Shown here piece after piece: positions 1 to 12,462 of a stretch of DNA of 64,000 bases. A program made the translations under genes and the position numbers. The notes under the pieces were generated by a model that made no database searches, was not told the DNA's origin, and saw nothing but the letters and a program-made list of their open reading frames with translations. Origin of the DNA: Unio delphinus (lineage: Eukaryota; Mollusca; Bivalvia; Unionida; Unionidae); assembly GCA_029339505.1 (NCBI GenBank), contig JAQISU010000025.1:2951501-3015500 (forward strand), written 5' to 3'. Position 1 is the first letter of the stretch. Every line of letters starts with the position of its first letter.

Positions 1-37
1 TTATTACAGTTAAATATTTAATCTTTTTTCTATCCAG

Positions 38-204
38 ACTTTATTCAACCCCAACAAGACAGTGGTGAAGATGTTTGTGGTCATGTATGATCTCAGTGAC
101 ATGCCAGCTAACTGTCAAACCTTTCTGCGACAGAGAACAGTCTACATGCCAGTTGATCCAGAAAGCTCAGATCCATCCTTTCTTCGTTATCTCATTCATT
201 TAAG
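38..204 (+). CDS. Atos/FAM214 homologue, penultimate coding exon (gene enters from the left)
   Basis: The exon follows a CCAG acceptor at 34-37 and ends before a GTATTA donor at 205. It reads FNPNKTVVKMFVV, then YDLSDMPANCQTFLRQRT, then LRYLIHLR. This block is strongly conserved in the C-terminal chromosome-segregation-like domain of the Atos (FAM214A/B; Drosophila atossa) family. Family members are nuclear regulators; fly atossa promotes a metabolic programme in macrophages. The exon starts in phase 0 and ends with two bases (AG) of an Arg codon, completed by the G of the exon at 3553. The reading frame continues leftwards out of the window, so the N-terminal part is absent. Identification rests on recalled family sequence; the exon structure is seen directly. 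Confidence 0.88.
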
Positions 205-360
205 GTATTATCATATATTTATAATTTTTATGCTAACAGGATACATAAGTAATAACTAAGGATGGACGGGTACAAGATGCAACTGCACTGACTTGACCAG
301 GTTTGTCACTACTTGGAAATACCCAGCCAGACTCTGGGGGATTTCCCTTCCCATCCATCG

Positions 361-434
<74 letters not shown>

Positions 435-3400
435 TGGACAGGTACTGTACCTGGTGAGTTTGTTGTGCTACCTGTAAAAAAAAAACGATCCAGTACCTCA
501 GAGATTTCCCATTCATCCCTATTAATAACGTTCCTGAATGAACTTGTGGTTCATCTGACTGTCATCTGTTGTCATGGCATAAGATGACAGATTGTTAATG
601 ATGACTCGTTGATTTGATAATTGTCCATTGTTGGATAATTTAGTCAGTGATTTTGTGTTATTATGTTTGATAAGTAGGGGTAAGTATCTTGCCTTTGTTA
701 TTGAAAAATATGTCCAAGAGACAAGGAACCACAAAATGTTTTCTCATGTTAACAGGTATCATTTACATGAAGGTTGAATTTATTTGGGAAACTTAGAAAT
801 AGCCTTCACAGATGCTTGTTCTTTCTGACTAGATTTGCTTTCAGTTTAAACTATCTTTTTTCCCAATTTTTTTTTGGTGGTCAATTCAATTTTATAACAG
901 ATCTCACATCTGACACAAAGTACTGTCACTGGTTCATATGGTTGCATTAAGTGTGTTCTTTCATGGTGGAGAAAACAGAAATTCCTGATATATGCATTGA
1001 CATTGGCTATATTTTTGCAGTATTACATAATGGATATTCCTGTAAGATATACATGGGACACAGAAAAGGCACGTATAATTTAGAATAATCACCCATAGAT
1101 GCAATTTAAAACTTTATATTGCATTCTGATGAACTCTTTGGATAATCTAAGTATATACATTTTTTTAAAGTGTCTTCCCTGGGTATCTTGTATGTTTAAA
1201 TGGAATAGCCCCAACCTTCATTTATTAGAACCAATCTTAGTGAAGGCTTTTGGAGCCATTTAGTAATAATATTGCCCATACATTCATTAATCTGTCCAGG
1301 CAGTCTGCAACATTTGTGTATGCAGAAGTAAAATGGGGAGACCTTGATCAATTTATCCAGTCTTCTCAATCATTATTTATAGGACCTATGCAGACAATAT
1401 TTGTTGCCCTTAGGTTTCTGTGGCATGACTTTACAAGGACATGCTGGATTTCAATCTGAAATATTACATGCCTTTATATTTAGAATTGAAAAGAATTGAT
1501 TAATGGCATCCTCGTGTGTAGGAGTTATTTCCCCTTCTTGCTCTTTCTTCTAAATACGGTATCACAACAAAAGTTCCTCTGTTTAAGGTCTTACTACACA
1601 AATTGTGTTGAACAGAGCAATCATTATTAATAGGTACAGACCCATGTCATTTTTATGAGAGCATAATATGAAAGTGTGTTTTATGTGTGGGTTGGCCTTG
1701 ATTGATAATGGAACTTTTGATCTAAAATATGCCTAATCCTGATAAAAAAAAATTCGCTTGACTGTTATATTCCATCATACTGAATTTACTTATGTTTTGA
1801 ATGCTGTGTTTGGATCCCACAAGCTTTTGTGAAAAATATTTAAATTCCATGTAAATTTCAGAAAATTGCTCAACCATAATTATTTTCTAGAACATGTTTT
1901 CAGATACTGTCTAAGAAGATGGGTTAAAATTGATATCACTATATTATATTGAAACATGTCCTGTATATAAACTAAATAATGTTTCTTAGTGGTAGGTATC
2001 CTATTAATATATTTCATGTCATTTTTCCATGAGTGGTAAGTTATCAAAACATACAGAATTGGATAATTATTTATCTTTATTTCATTTTTGACTAGCTTCA
2101 TTAAATAACAAAAGTATATTTGTCATTGTAGACATTGTTACACATGAAACTACTTAACGCAGGTTTGACATTCATAGCTTTGTTTAGAAACCGTAAGCCC
2201 TGCTTTTTTTCATGAGTCATATTTTTTGTCGTGCTTATATTGATGTTGAGGTAAATAAACTTACATGTTGACAGAAGCCCTAGGTCCTAATTTGAACAGA
2301 TGTTTTGTTTTTATAGTCATTTATTCTGAGAAGGTGCCAGTTCTAATCCATATCTTGTTATACAGTTATTTGATGTTAATGCTACAATAACAAAAAAGCA
2401 TTTGTTTAATTCTCCAAAGTTGGCCTTCATTGCAACTGCAATAACACATGCATACTTCATCAAAGCAAGCCAGTTACAATTTTCAATAATGACAAATGCA
2501 CTCTTTCTCATTGGAAGGCAGTATCAAGCTTGAGTAAAAGCAATGGAATCTGATTGATCGCTGCATTTTCCAAAGTGATTGGAATGTGTCCATTGTGATG
2601 CAAAAGCTTCTATTTTGCAGTAAAAAAAAGTAACTTTATGCTTGTGATGGCTACTATTGGCAGCAAAAAAGTGCAAATTAAATTAATCCTATAAATTAGA
2701 AAAGTTAACTGAATGTTGGACATCTCACGATCATGTCTGTGAATTTTTTTTATTGTTTTGTTCCCATTTTTATTTTCCAATGAATATCTTCCTCACCTTG
2801 GTAGCCTCAGCAAGATTTCTCAAACTGACCAGTCTCGCCCAAGTTAAATAAATGGCATACATTCTTGATCATAGTGAATTATTATGTGACATTTGTTTGT
2901 TGATGACAATGAAACATGTATTAAACATGGACTACCATTTTTTATGTGTGTATAATTTGTAATGGGACATAACTGAAATTTTTTCACACATGACCTATGT
3001 TCGAATTCATGGATTTTTTTACATCTACAGTATTTGACGCATTATGGATTGCAATACACAAATGTAAGTTGTCAATATACAAGTTTTAAACGTTTGTCTT
3101 TATTTAATCCAAATTTCCTGTGGTGTGAGAAAAAAATACTTGTTTTACCTCGTGCATGCACATCATTATATAAACTAATGGTAACAACATTATGTCCTGG
3201 GGGGTGGGATGGGTGTTTGGTCGACATGTACGTTTATTTTTTATCTTGACGCTGACATAAGCATAAGAATTTGGTAGTAACAGTAGACCAAGGGACTTTG
3301 ACTTTGCTTTTTTGTTGACATAGGTGGCTTGTCAAGATAAGTGATAGCAATATAAATGGGTAGGACTGTATAAACCTAATATGGTTATTTAACAAACATC

Positions 3401-3552
3401 AGCTAATGTTATCTGAAGTATTTAGTAACCACTTGAATGATTTGTTTTCTGTAAATTATCTGGGAAAGCATACATCGCTCAATATTTAAAACGTTTTCCT
3501 AGATAATTATATAGTTTAATGACATTTATTTTGTAATTTCTTGACCTTTCAG
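205..3552 (+). other. Intron of the Atos/FAM214 gene
   Basis: GTATTA donor at 205 and TTTCAG acceptor ending at 3552; phase 2. The 3.3-kb intron holds a (TA)n tract at 363-431 and otherwise AT-rich sequence. No additional coding exon or recognisable transposon was seen. Confidence 0.8.
363..431. repeat. (TA)n microsatellite
   Basis: Near-perfect TA dinucleotide tract in the Atos intron. Confidence 0.97.
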
Positions 3553-3709
3553 GCTTGCAAGCAGTAAATCTGGAAAGATATACCTCCATACAGATATTCG
3601 ACTGATTTTTGCAAGAGACAAATTTGAATTTGATCCTCAAGTAGCGAATTACGAACTACGTTCTTTCACAGAAGGGCCGCACAACCCGAAGTATTCCCCA
3701 AAAAGATGA
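3553..3709 (+). CDS. Atos/FAM214 homologue, terminal coding exon
   Basis: After the TTTCAG acceptor the exon supplies the last base of the split Arg codon, then reads LASSKSGKIYLHTDIRLIF, FEFDPQVANYELRSFTEGP and NPKYSPKR before TGA at 3707-3709. The SSKSGKIYLH-DIRLLF and YELRSFTEGP-NP-YSP motifs are the hallmark C-terminus of Atos/FAM214 proteins, and the length after the SSKSGK motif fits the family. The two exons join exactly in phase with no stop, so this end of the gene looks intact. No alternative family is plausible. Confidence 0.9.
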
Positions 3710-4940
3710 TGTCAGCTTTGTTTAGAACTTTAGAATATTTTTTGAATTGTGAAAGTAGAAAAGTATGAATCATCTGATTGAGTGATAAAATGGTTTTTAA
3801 CTTTTATGTAAGTTTCTTAAGTTATTTTTATACATAATTATTATGACAATATCATGTAAATACTTGTCCTTTTTTTAAATGATTTTTTTTAAAAATTTTG
3901 ATTTATTGATGAATTTATAACACAAGTTAGTCATAAAATGTTAAAACATTCTCAGAATATTTTAATTTTTTTTATTTAGGCTTAAGTAATGTTGGGAGGG
4001 TCAAAGGTCAAGGTCACCAAACTAAAGAAACCGGTCTGCAGACAGTAACTTTAAATCGGAATCATACAGACCTGGACCAAAGTTTGTGGAATTGATATTG
4101 GTTTTGAAATATGGTCACTGTGCTGAAAAATGATTCTGGTTACAAATTTCAGTTTTCAACCATGCATTTTCAGGAAAGTGTATGGAGGACTTTTGCAATA
4201 GGTTATAAAGAAGACTAATAATTTTGAGGTAAAATCATCAAAGTTCCACATCACCGACTGAAAGAATTTTTATTTTGCATAATAACTTTAGTTATAGGCT
4301 AAATATCTTAACCAAAGTTTGTGGAGTGCTTGCAGTTAAGGTTAGGAAGAGCTAAATTGATTGAAAAAATTCCAACTGGTCTGTGTGTTGTCTGACATTT
4401 AGCTACAATGCTAAATAGAAAAACTATGCACTGTGCTAAAAGTTGTTTTATCTAGTATATGCTGATCTATTGATGTCCATGGATGTCTCATCAAAAGATT
4501 TCTTTATACATTAAATACTGCCTAGAGACCACTGGATTTTGAAGACCATGTTCTTAATACACGCATTGATTGATCACATAGCAATACAATCTGTCATGAA
4601 AGATTTTCATTTTTTCACAGAAGGACTAATCTTTCAAGACAGATTCTACTGTTCTATTGCCAGATGCACATATTATTTAGTAATGTACGTTTGATAATTG
4701 TTTAATGTTGGATAATTGTGTACAATCTAATGAGTGTTTATTTGAGGCTTTGACTGGTGTCGCAGTGTTAAGTTTTGATTATAATTATCATTGACTAATG
4801 GTGTATGTACCCGAGTGTTGGTTTCATAAAAACATTGTATTAGTATTATTATAATATATTGCAACTGTAGCATAAATATGCAATTAAAGATTCTTCTGGG
4901 AAAGTGGAAATGTCAATAAAACATAGTTATATTACATGAG
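3710..4940 (+). other. 3' UTR of the Atos gene with polyadenylation signal
   Basis: AT-rich sequence after the TGA runs to a canonical AATAAA at 4915-4920, followed about 20 bases later by a GT-rich tract (TTCTTGTGTTTTGT) suited to cleavage. A direct AGGTCAAGGTCA element lies at about 4005-4016. The transcript end is inferred from the signal alone. Confidence 0.6.
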
Positions 4941-5007
4941 TCTTCTTGTGTTTTGTCGATCTTCATTTGCAAGTGGTGTGAAAATAGGTATTAGTTTAAA
5001 TGGAGAT

Positions 5008-5310
5008 CAAACGCTCAGTTGACATAGTGGTTAGAACATCTTCCTTGGATGGGGTAGGTTGCAGGTTAGAAAAACCAAAGACATAAAAATGGTATTAACA
5101 GCTGCCTCGCTTCTTGCTCAGCATTAAGAGGTTAGTGTTAGGACTGGTCAGCCTGATGTCAGGATAAGGTGACTGGGTGGGACATCATGCTACATGTCAG
5201 TGGTGTGATGCCCTAGTGCTAGACATTGCTATAAAGTGCCACACTGCAGACATCATAGCGATGCAACTGAAAAATTGTAAAAGCTGCATTCAAATTCATA
5301 TCACACACAC
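5008..5310 (+). mobile_element. tRNA-derived SINE, family A, copy 1
   Basis: Matches two other copies here (14503-14790 minus, 26599-26925 plus). The head resembles a tRNA A box (around TAGTGGTTAGAAC). The shared body includes GCTGCCTCG, TTAGTGTTAGGACTGGTC, GTCAGGATAAGGTGACTGGGTGGGACATC (quoted in part) and CATCATAGCGATGCAACTGAAAA. The B-box area is decayed in this copy. Three independent copies in both orientations identify it as a dispersed repeat; the tRNA origin is inferred from copies 2 and 3. Confidence 0.8.
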
Positions 5311-7681
5311 ATGGAGATCTTTGACTTGTAAGATTTAAGATTATGTTTCGAAAATTTTGTTTTTAACTTTCTACCAAAAGATAATGGTTGCATATTATTG
5401 CACGGTACATTTCATAACGTCTTTTTTTATCTCTGTAAAATAGAACCGATATAGAATCACTTTTCCATCCACATTGTTGATGGTTTTATTTGGTGGTAGT
5501 ATAGATGTCACTTTTTGCATATAGGTCATTTTTTTAGTTGTATGTAGTCATAAAACTTTATGGGTATATCCATCATGAAAGGTACTACTCAAAATGAGTC
5601 AAACCTTCCAAACCTACCAAGACTTTCTCAGTATGATAGTAAATATTTTTTTCCATAAAATTATATCAAATTTTCAGTTTTATATACATCAATATCATGT
5701 ACTATTGTTGACCACTTGGAATAAAAAGAACTTAAATAGTCATCTGAGGCAGATGCAGTGAAGGCAAACATTATTTTTAACTAAAACATTAATTTTGTAA
5801 AGTACATTTAGGCTTTGATTATCTCTGCTACAGTTTCAGAAACTGCATTTCCATTCCCATTGAGCTCAAACGTCTTCTTACTTGTTGTCACGGTCACATA
5901 ATCTTTGGGTTTATTTTGAATTTCACATGACAATGGCTACATCTCTCCTTCCTCAAACATATATGACTATCATTATCCTTTTGGCATAATAGTTAAACTT
6001 TTTCTCGGCAAATAACATCTCCACTCTGCAACTATATGGATTACACTTTTCTGGTGCATTTAAACATAAAATTCAGATAAAGCAATTAAAAGTTGAGCTT
6101 ATCATTTATATTATTTATAGTATCATTTTGGTTTCTCATCATAACAATTTGAAAATGAACAACTGCTGCACAAGAATATTGTTAAGTAATTATTCCATCA
6201 TAGATCAATGTGTTCTTTCCTGATTTTCTATTTATAGGAACTGTATATGACATTTTTCCGTGAAACCTTAATCAGAAGTTTTGATGTTTTCATTTCAAAA
6301 TTTGCGATATTCCCTTGTTGGTCCTGAATGAATATGGTGCCAATCTGACAGCCAATATGATCAGCGTGGTAGCAATCTGGAAATTGTTGTTATTGCTTCC
6401 TCTAAATGAATGGCCATATTGTCATGGAGGTTTCATTTCATGTTATCATGATGTATGGTTGGTACTGAATGAAAACGGTGCCAATCTTACGTCTAATCCT
6501 GGCACAATAGTTGGGGAAGGGGTATGCTATTTTAAAAACCTTTTATTTTGCTGCTTGTCAAAGGATGATCTCAAAACTGATGTGTATTTGTGAATTTTGT
6601 ATTCGTTCTTTCACAAGTATCCAACAAGGAACTATTGATATAGCATTGGTCTAGTTATGATGGATGGTGTCTTTTCATCCTTCAGTTGGTAAGTTTCTTC
6701 TCGCATTGTAATATATCCTTCTTCCATTAGTTTTAAAGATAAAATTGGAATTCAACTTCATAACCACAATATTAGACATGATTATAGATGATAAATGCAA
6801 ACAATATAATGACAAGGGTGAATTGCATAGCTTGGAAAATCAATAGCACAAACACACACAAACTAAACAAACAAAAAATGGCTCTGCATTCTTTTAATAA
6901 CCATTTTTGAAAAACATATCATATTTCGCAATTTATATTTTCATACATTTTGCATGGTTAAGATGAGAACATTTGCACTGACAATTTTTGGGATATCAAG
7001 ACTTATATCACCTTGGAATTACGCAGGGTGAGGGTTTGAGAGCAATGCCAAAATTTCCTAGCATCGATATAATTACTCAACTGTTTTCAGTAAGTTTCTT
7101 AAAACAGCTCACAAAACTTCCGAGTAATTTTTATCCTTGGTGCTATCTTCATCACTGGTACAACTGCCAGAATGAACAACAGCAAGGTTAGAAAACAAGA
7201 TAATGCAAACATCATAAAATTCAGTTTTTATACTTCTTTGCAAATCTTGGCTGGGAGGATTTTATATCAACTATAATTTGAAATATAAATCTGTAGCTAT
7301 ACGTCTCATAATTTGTGGAGCAGGTAAAGTGGAACATAACATAATTTGCACTTTCCAGACACAAATGCACTCACAGAGCATTTCAGATTTGACTAAGAAA
7401 TTCATCACTTATTATACTCAGTCTTTTCATGTACACACAATGTTAATACAACACTTTGTTACCTGTCACATTTGTACTAAATATTTCATGAATAGAAATT
7501 ATAGCAAGCAAAATAATTTAAACGGGAACAGGTTTCACTCTTTCTGTAAATGTATACATCATGCGAGGTCATATTCACAACTAGAACTGAAATATCTTTT
7601 TAGATTGAGTTCATCTGATCATGGATACGAATTGATATAGTGTTACATGATTACATACACATTGTCATAGTTTGCAGCTGT
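5311..7681. other. Convergent intergenic region and probable 3' UTR of the minus-strand repeat-protein gene
   Basis: No supported coding gene. A possible polyadenylation signal for the minus-strand gene (AATAAA on the minus strand) lies at 6542-6547, which would give a 3' UTR of about 1.1 kb. Two diverged copies of a roughly 140-bp unit occur at about 6318-6500 (the words CTGAATGAAxAxGGTGCCAATCT recur), with no function assigned. Open frames here lack recognisable protein features. Confidence 0.5.
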
Positions 7682-10600
7682 TTATCCATTAAAAGGCATT
7701 GGCATGAACTGTCCCACGTTGATGAAAGGGTTTTGTTGCTGAGGTTGTTGCATCGGTGGTCCAAAACTGCCATCCAAGTTCCTTATCCTATTATTATTAT
7801 TTTGCTGTGGATTTAAATTCATGTTAGCTGAACCTTGAAAACCACCATTGGAGTTCATTGTAAATGGATCATTGGATGAATGTGGAACACCATTCATCGA
7901 GTTCGGAAAGTTGCCCTGCATCATCCATGGATTATTTTGTTGCCCAGAAACTTGTACCTGGCCATTACTAGGTTGAATTGTACCCATATTGTTCATCTGG
8001 GCTCCTGCCCCATTAGGTAGCTGCATCATTCCTTGGCTATTCATTTGATTAAACATAGAAGTGCCTTGCGGACCTGGTACTTGGGAATTCATTCTATTGA
8101 CGCCTGGGTTATTCATTCCATTTACTCCTGGATTATTCATTCCGTTTGCTCCTGGATTATTCATTCCGTTTCCGCCTTGGCTATTCATTCCATTTACCCC
8201 TGGATTATTCATTCCGTTTGCTCCTGGATTATTCATTCCGTTTCCGCCTTGGCTATTCATTCCATTTACTCCTGGATTATTCATTCCATTTACTCCTGGA
8301 TTATTCATTCCGTTTCCGCCTTGGCTATTCATTCCATTTACTCCTGGATTATTTATTCCATTTACTCCTGGATTATTAATTCTGTTTCCGCCTTGGCTAT
8401 TCATTTGATTAAACATTGTATTGCCTTGCGGTCCCGTTACTTTGGAATTTATTCCATTTACACCTGGGTTGTTCATTCCATTTACACCTGGGTTGTTCAT
8501 TCCATTTACTCCTGGGTTATTCATTCCATTTACACCTGGGCTATTCATTCCGTTTACACCTTGGCTATTCATTTGATTAAACATTGTAATGCCTTGAGGG
8601 CCTGTGTCTTGAGAATTCATTCCATTTGCGCCTGGGTTATTTATTCTATTTGCACCTTGGTTATTTACTACATTTACTCCTGGGCTATTCATTTGATTAA
8701 ACATCGCATTGCCTTGTGGGCCATCCACTTGGTTATTCATTCCATTTAAGCCTGGGTTATTGATTCCGTTTACACCTGGGTTATTCATTCCATTTATGCG
8801 GGGGCTATTCATTCTATTTACGACATTGTTATTCATTTGATTAAACAATGTATTGCCTTGTGCACCTGTTACTTGGGAATTCATTCCATTTAGGCCTGGG
8901 GTATTAATTCCATTTACCACAGGACCATTCGTTCCACCTGTTACTTGAGAATTCATTACATTTAGGCCTGGATTATTCATTCCATTTTGCCCTTGGCTAT
9001 TCATTCCATTTACCACAGGCACATTCATTCCACCTAGCACTTGGGAATTCATTCCATTTAGGCCTGGGGTATTAATTCCGTTTACCCCTGGACTATTCAT
9101 TTGATTAAACATCGCATTGCCTTGTGGACCTTTTACTTGGGAATTCATTCCATTAACGCCTGGGGTATTAATTCCATTTACCACAGGACCATTCGTTCCA
9201 CCTGTTACTTGAGAATTCATTACATTTAGGCCTGGATTATTCATTCCATTTTGCCCTTGGTTATTCATTCCATTTACCACAGGCACATTCATTCCACCTG
9301 GCACTTGAGAATTCATTCCATTTAGGCCTGGGTTATTCATTCCGTTTACCCTTGGGGTATTCATTTGATTAAACATCGCATTGCCTTGTGGACCTGGATT
9401 CATTTGATTAAACATCGCATTGCCTTGTGGACCTGTTACTTGGGAATTTATTCCATTAATGCCTGGGTTATTCAATTGCTGATTTAAATTTATTCCCTGC
9501 ATGCTAATTGGTTGAATAGAATTCATATTTTGATTGGTCATCGCTTGGTTGTTCATTCTTTGATTGTCCGTAATTTGGGGGTTCATTGGTTGATTAAATT
9601 TCCTGGCCTGATTATCCCGGCTTGCCGTGTCAATGTTACTGTTTATGGATTGTTGCATCCCAAGAACCTGTCCATTTAAATTAGAAGTTTGTCCGTTTTC
9701 TCCTACAGTACCAATATTACCTGGTGGTATTGTTTGAGTCAATTGTCCATTAAAAACGCTGGCTTGATTACCTTGGTGGAACGTGCCTGCACTTCTAGCA
9801 TCTGGTCCCGCTTCACCTGGAATCGCCTGACCAATATTTGCCGGTCGTCCATTTTGAACACGAGGCCCCATATTACTATTCATGACTGGCTGTGTAAATG
9901 GACCAGTTTGACCCACAAATTGGTTATTAAAAGTATTTGGACCAGAAATCATATTATTTCCACTAATAGGCTCTGGATTAATAGGCATTGTTAAACCTCC
10001 ATTGCGTATACTGGATCCTACATTTTCTCCCACTGGTTGTCCATTCGTAACAAGCGGCTGACCACCTTGATCAATAACGCCTGTAAAGACCCTCTCATTG
10101 TCTTGATTTGGAGCAACCTGCTGGTTGCCTATGACTATCATGTTGCTTTTCGGAGGATTGACGTTGCCCTGCATGTTTTGTTCTCCATTCCTATTTGGCA
10201 TATTTGTATTTCCATTTGTTGTAGTCTGTCTAACTCTAATGTCCCAGTTAGCAGGTCCAAAATTGTCGTTGATAGGTTGCATGTTGTTTTGTACAGAGGA
10301 TATGGCAGTGCTATCTTTACCGCCTGCAATTTTATTTCCGCTTTGCATTCTGTCAGTGAGATCATTCCTGAATTGATTCCCTTGAACAGTTTGACCCCTT
10401 GAACTTGATATTCCGAGCATGCCAGTATTCGATTGTTGATCATTGTGCATATTTGCATCGAACCTTCCGCTGAAAGGTGGTTCGTTTTCTTTCATAAATT
10501 GTCCATTCCGTCCGATGGTGTCCTGATTAATCCCGTTTACATTATCCGCTAGTCTGTTACCATTCGTGACCAAGGTGTTATCACTAAAACCGTTAAAATT

Positions 10601-11790
10601 TTGCCTATTACTATTTACACCTGTATTAGAAATAACCCCTTCTAGCCGTTTGTTAGTTTCGTCACCAGCGGCTGATATTGCATTGATTCCAAAATCCACT
10701 CCCTGCCCAGCACTCAACTTTTCTGTATCAACTCTCTTTACCATAGATCCGAATTGCCCGTCCGCGTTTATAGCGTTTTTCACATTTGATGGCCACAATC
10801 TACTATCATCTATCACTGGAGCGAGCTGTTTAGGAAATGCAATCTGTTGTATGTTCATATCTTGTGTCCGTTGTGTCTGAGATGATTTTGCGGGGACGCT
10901 AATGATATTTGATGAAACTGTTGGTCTCAGATTGTTCGTAGCCGGTGCGTTTAGGATGGTCGCACCACCAAACTCAATAACTTGTTGTCCATCTGGAAGA
11001 TTAAAATTACTGGCACCTGTTAACTCTGGCGATATTGGATTACCACCTGTATTAGTTTTACTATTGCTTGATTGCTCATTAATACTCAGACCCGATACAC
11101 CATTTGTATTACTAAATAGCTCTCCAGAATCGATGCTCGTTCTTTCAATAGGACGCAAGTTTGCATCACTGACCGGTGGTCGCAAAGTAGGAAAAACAAT
11201 GTCAACTAATATGCGTGGCTTATCTGGGCCGTCATTTGCAGTTCTTGATCGATTAGAAGCAGCAGACCGAACATTGTCAATAGCATCTTTATTAATTACA
11301 CTTTTTGCAAAGTCCGTCGGTGATGAATCATTCTGTTTTGAATCTTGATTCGATTGATCTTGAAATTCTCCAATTGGCCTCATTGCTACCGCATCACTAA
11401 TGTCAACAAACTCAGCAGCTGTCCTCATCAGAGGGATTCCTCTCTGATCGTTAAAGGGACCGACAAGCTGCATGGATGGGATACGATTATTTGTATCGAT
11501 TGTATTGACTGAAGTGTTTATTTCACCACTAATCCCAAACGAATCACTTTGAATACTTGATAATCCGATAATCGAACTTGTCGCAGCCGTATCATTTTGG
11601 CTTCCTCTGAAAAATTGCTGACCATTTCCAAACACCTGGTTATCTGACATAGCTTTGTTCCTCTGAAAGGCATTTCTAAATGATACCACCGGAATGTTAG
11701 ATGTATCGTTTGGCATAACATTGGCTGGATCACCTCCTACGAAGATCCCTTCTTTAGCGGGCAGCTCCGGTATATCACCCAAAATAACAC
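7682..11790 (-). CDS. Secreted Asn/Gly/Gln/Met-rich repeat protein, main 3' exon
   Basis: One open exon of 4,109 bases encodes 1,368 residues and a TAA stop at 7682-7684. On the minus strand it follows a CTGTAG acceptor and starts with GT, which completes the Gly codon begun by the signal-peptide exon at 23660. The joined protein is about 1,408 residues. Residues 41 to about 810 are a disordered Asn/Ser/Gln/Gly-rich region; about 813-1293 is a tandem repeat domain; the tail is rich in MN, GQ and PF and ends FMPMPFNG. I saw no Cys or Tyr in this exon. There are several NxS/T sequons near the start (NDTS, NDTA). I do not recognise the family. A secreted, low-complexity, repeat-rich protein would fit a shell or other extracellular matrix role, but that is inference only. 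Two optional upstream exons (12061, 12605) could add about 55 residues. Confidence 0.82.
8030..9475 (-). repeat. Coding minisatellite: 24-bp (8-residue) units with PQGN-MFNQMN modules
   Basis: The forward strand repeats CCTGGATTATTCATTCC plus ATTTACT-like ends every 24 bases, translated on the minus strand as NNPGVNGM. Variants include NSQGGNGM, NTPGLNGM, NPGANGM and GGMNVPVVNGM. Eight copies of a longer module, (S/N)QV-GPQGNAMFNQMN, interrupt the octads; their shared forward word is ATTTGATTAAACAT. The most homogeneous stretch is 8100-8400, where SQGGNGMNNPGVNGMNNPG blocks recur almost identically, implying recent unequal exchange or slippage. All repeats preserve the reading frame. Confidence 0.95.
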
Positions 11791-11812
11791 CTACAGATTG
11801 AAAAATAATTAT

Positions 11813-11816
<4 letters not shown>

Positions 11817-11874
<58 letters not shown>
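11817..11874. repeat. (TA)n microsatellite next to a splice acceptor
   Basis: TA tract that ends about 26 bases from the minus-strand 3' splice site at 11791. Confidence 0.97.
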
Positions 11875-11904
<30 letters not shown>

Positions 11905-12060
11905 TATAATGAGATGAGAATTTACTTTATTCAGTACTTTTACAAAATACAATATGTATCCAGTGTTGCGGAGGTTAAGATCATCGATTATTTTACATTG
12001 ATAGATCCATTGTTTCATTTCACTTATCATGATAACTTATCATCCTTATAACTCGGACAC

Positions 12061-12103
12061 CGTCAAAGAGACCGAAAAATTGTGCAAGTTTGTAAGTGAG
12101 AGA
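12061..12103 (-). CDS. Possible small internal exon of the repeat-protein gene
   Basis: On the minus strand a CCCCAG acceptor precedes 14 codons (SLTYKLAQFFGLFD) plus one base before a weak GTGTCC donor. It starts in phase 0 and ends in phase 1, exactly what is needed to bridge the candidate exon at 12605 (ends phase 0) to the main exon (starts phase 1). That phase fit is the only support; the donor is poor and the composition differs from the rest of the protein. Confidence 0.2.
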
Positions 12104-12374
12104 CTGGGGACAACATCAATGATCTTAAGAGATACTCTGCACGGGACGTGTACAATGCAAAATATTTATACAATTTTGGACAGGTCAAAGATCATAGAGC
12201 AGTTTGCAGGATCTATAATATGGGCAATTTTCATACTATCCCTTATTTAATACATACGGGAATTGGTATCTGTCTGTTGATTCCTATTCATCAAAATATG
12301 GGCGATCTTCACATGATGTGGGATGAAGTGTGGTATCATGCTCTACAAAAGAAAAGGAAATGCTTATCATATGC

Positions 12375-12378
<4 letters not shown>

Positions 12379-12462
<84 letters not shown>
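12379..12462. repeat. Compound (CT)n(AC)n microsatellite
   Basis: About 62 bases of CT followed directly by about 20 bases of AC. Confidence 0.97.

Noticed and set aside
256..516. Long open frames made of alternating Ile-Tyr over TA tracts (here and at 11809, 13602, 20744, 24315, 36996, 41517)
   Set aside because: These are translations of (TA)n microsatellites open in every frame; no flanking protein features.
6315..6593. 92-codon frame containing two VLNE-GANLT repeats
   Set aside because: The two repeats reflect a diverged DNA duplication; no ATG context, splice site or homology supports a gene.
8061..8408. Plus-strand repeats reading FIPFTPGL and similar across 8-8.7 kb
   Set aside because: Antisense of the coding minisatellite; the minus-strand frame is open for 4.1 kb and joins a signal peptide.
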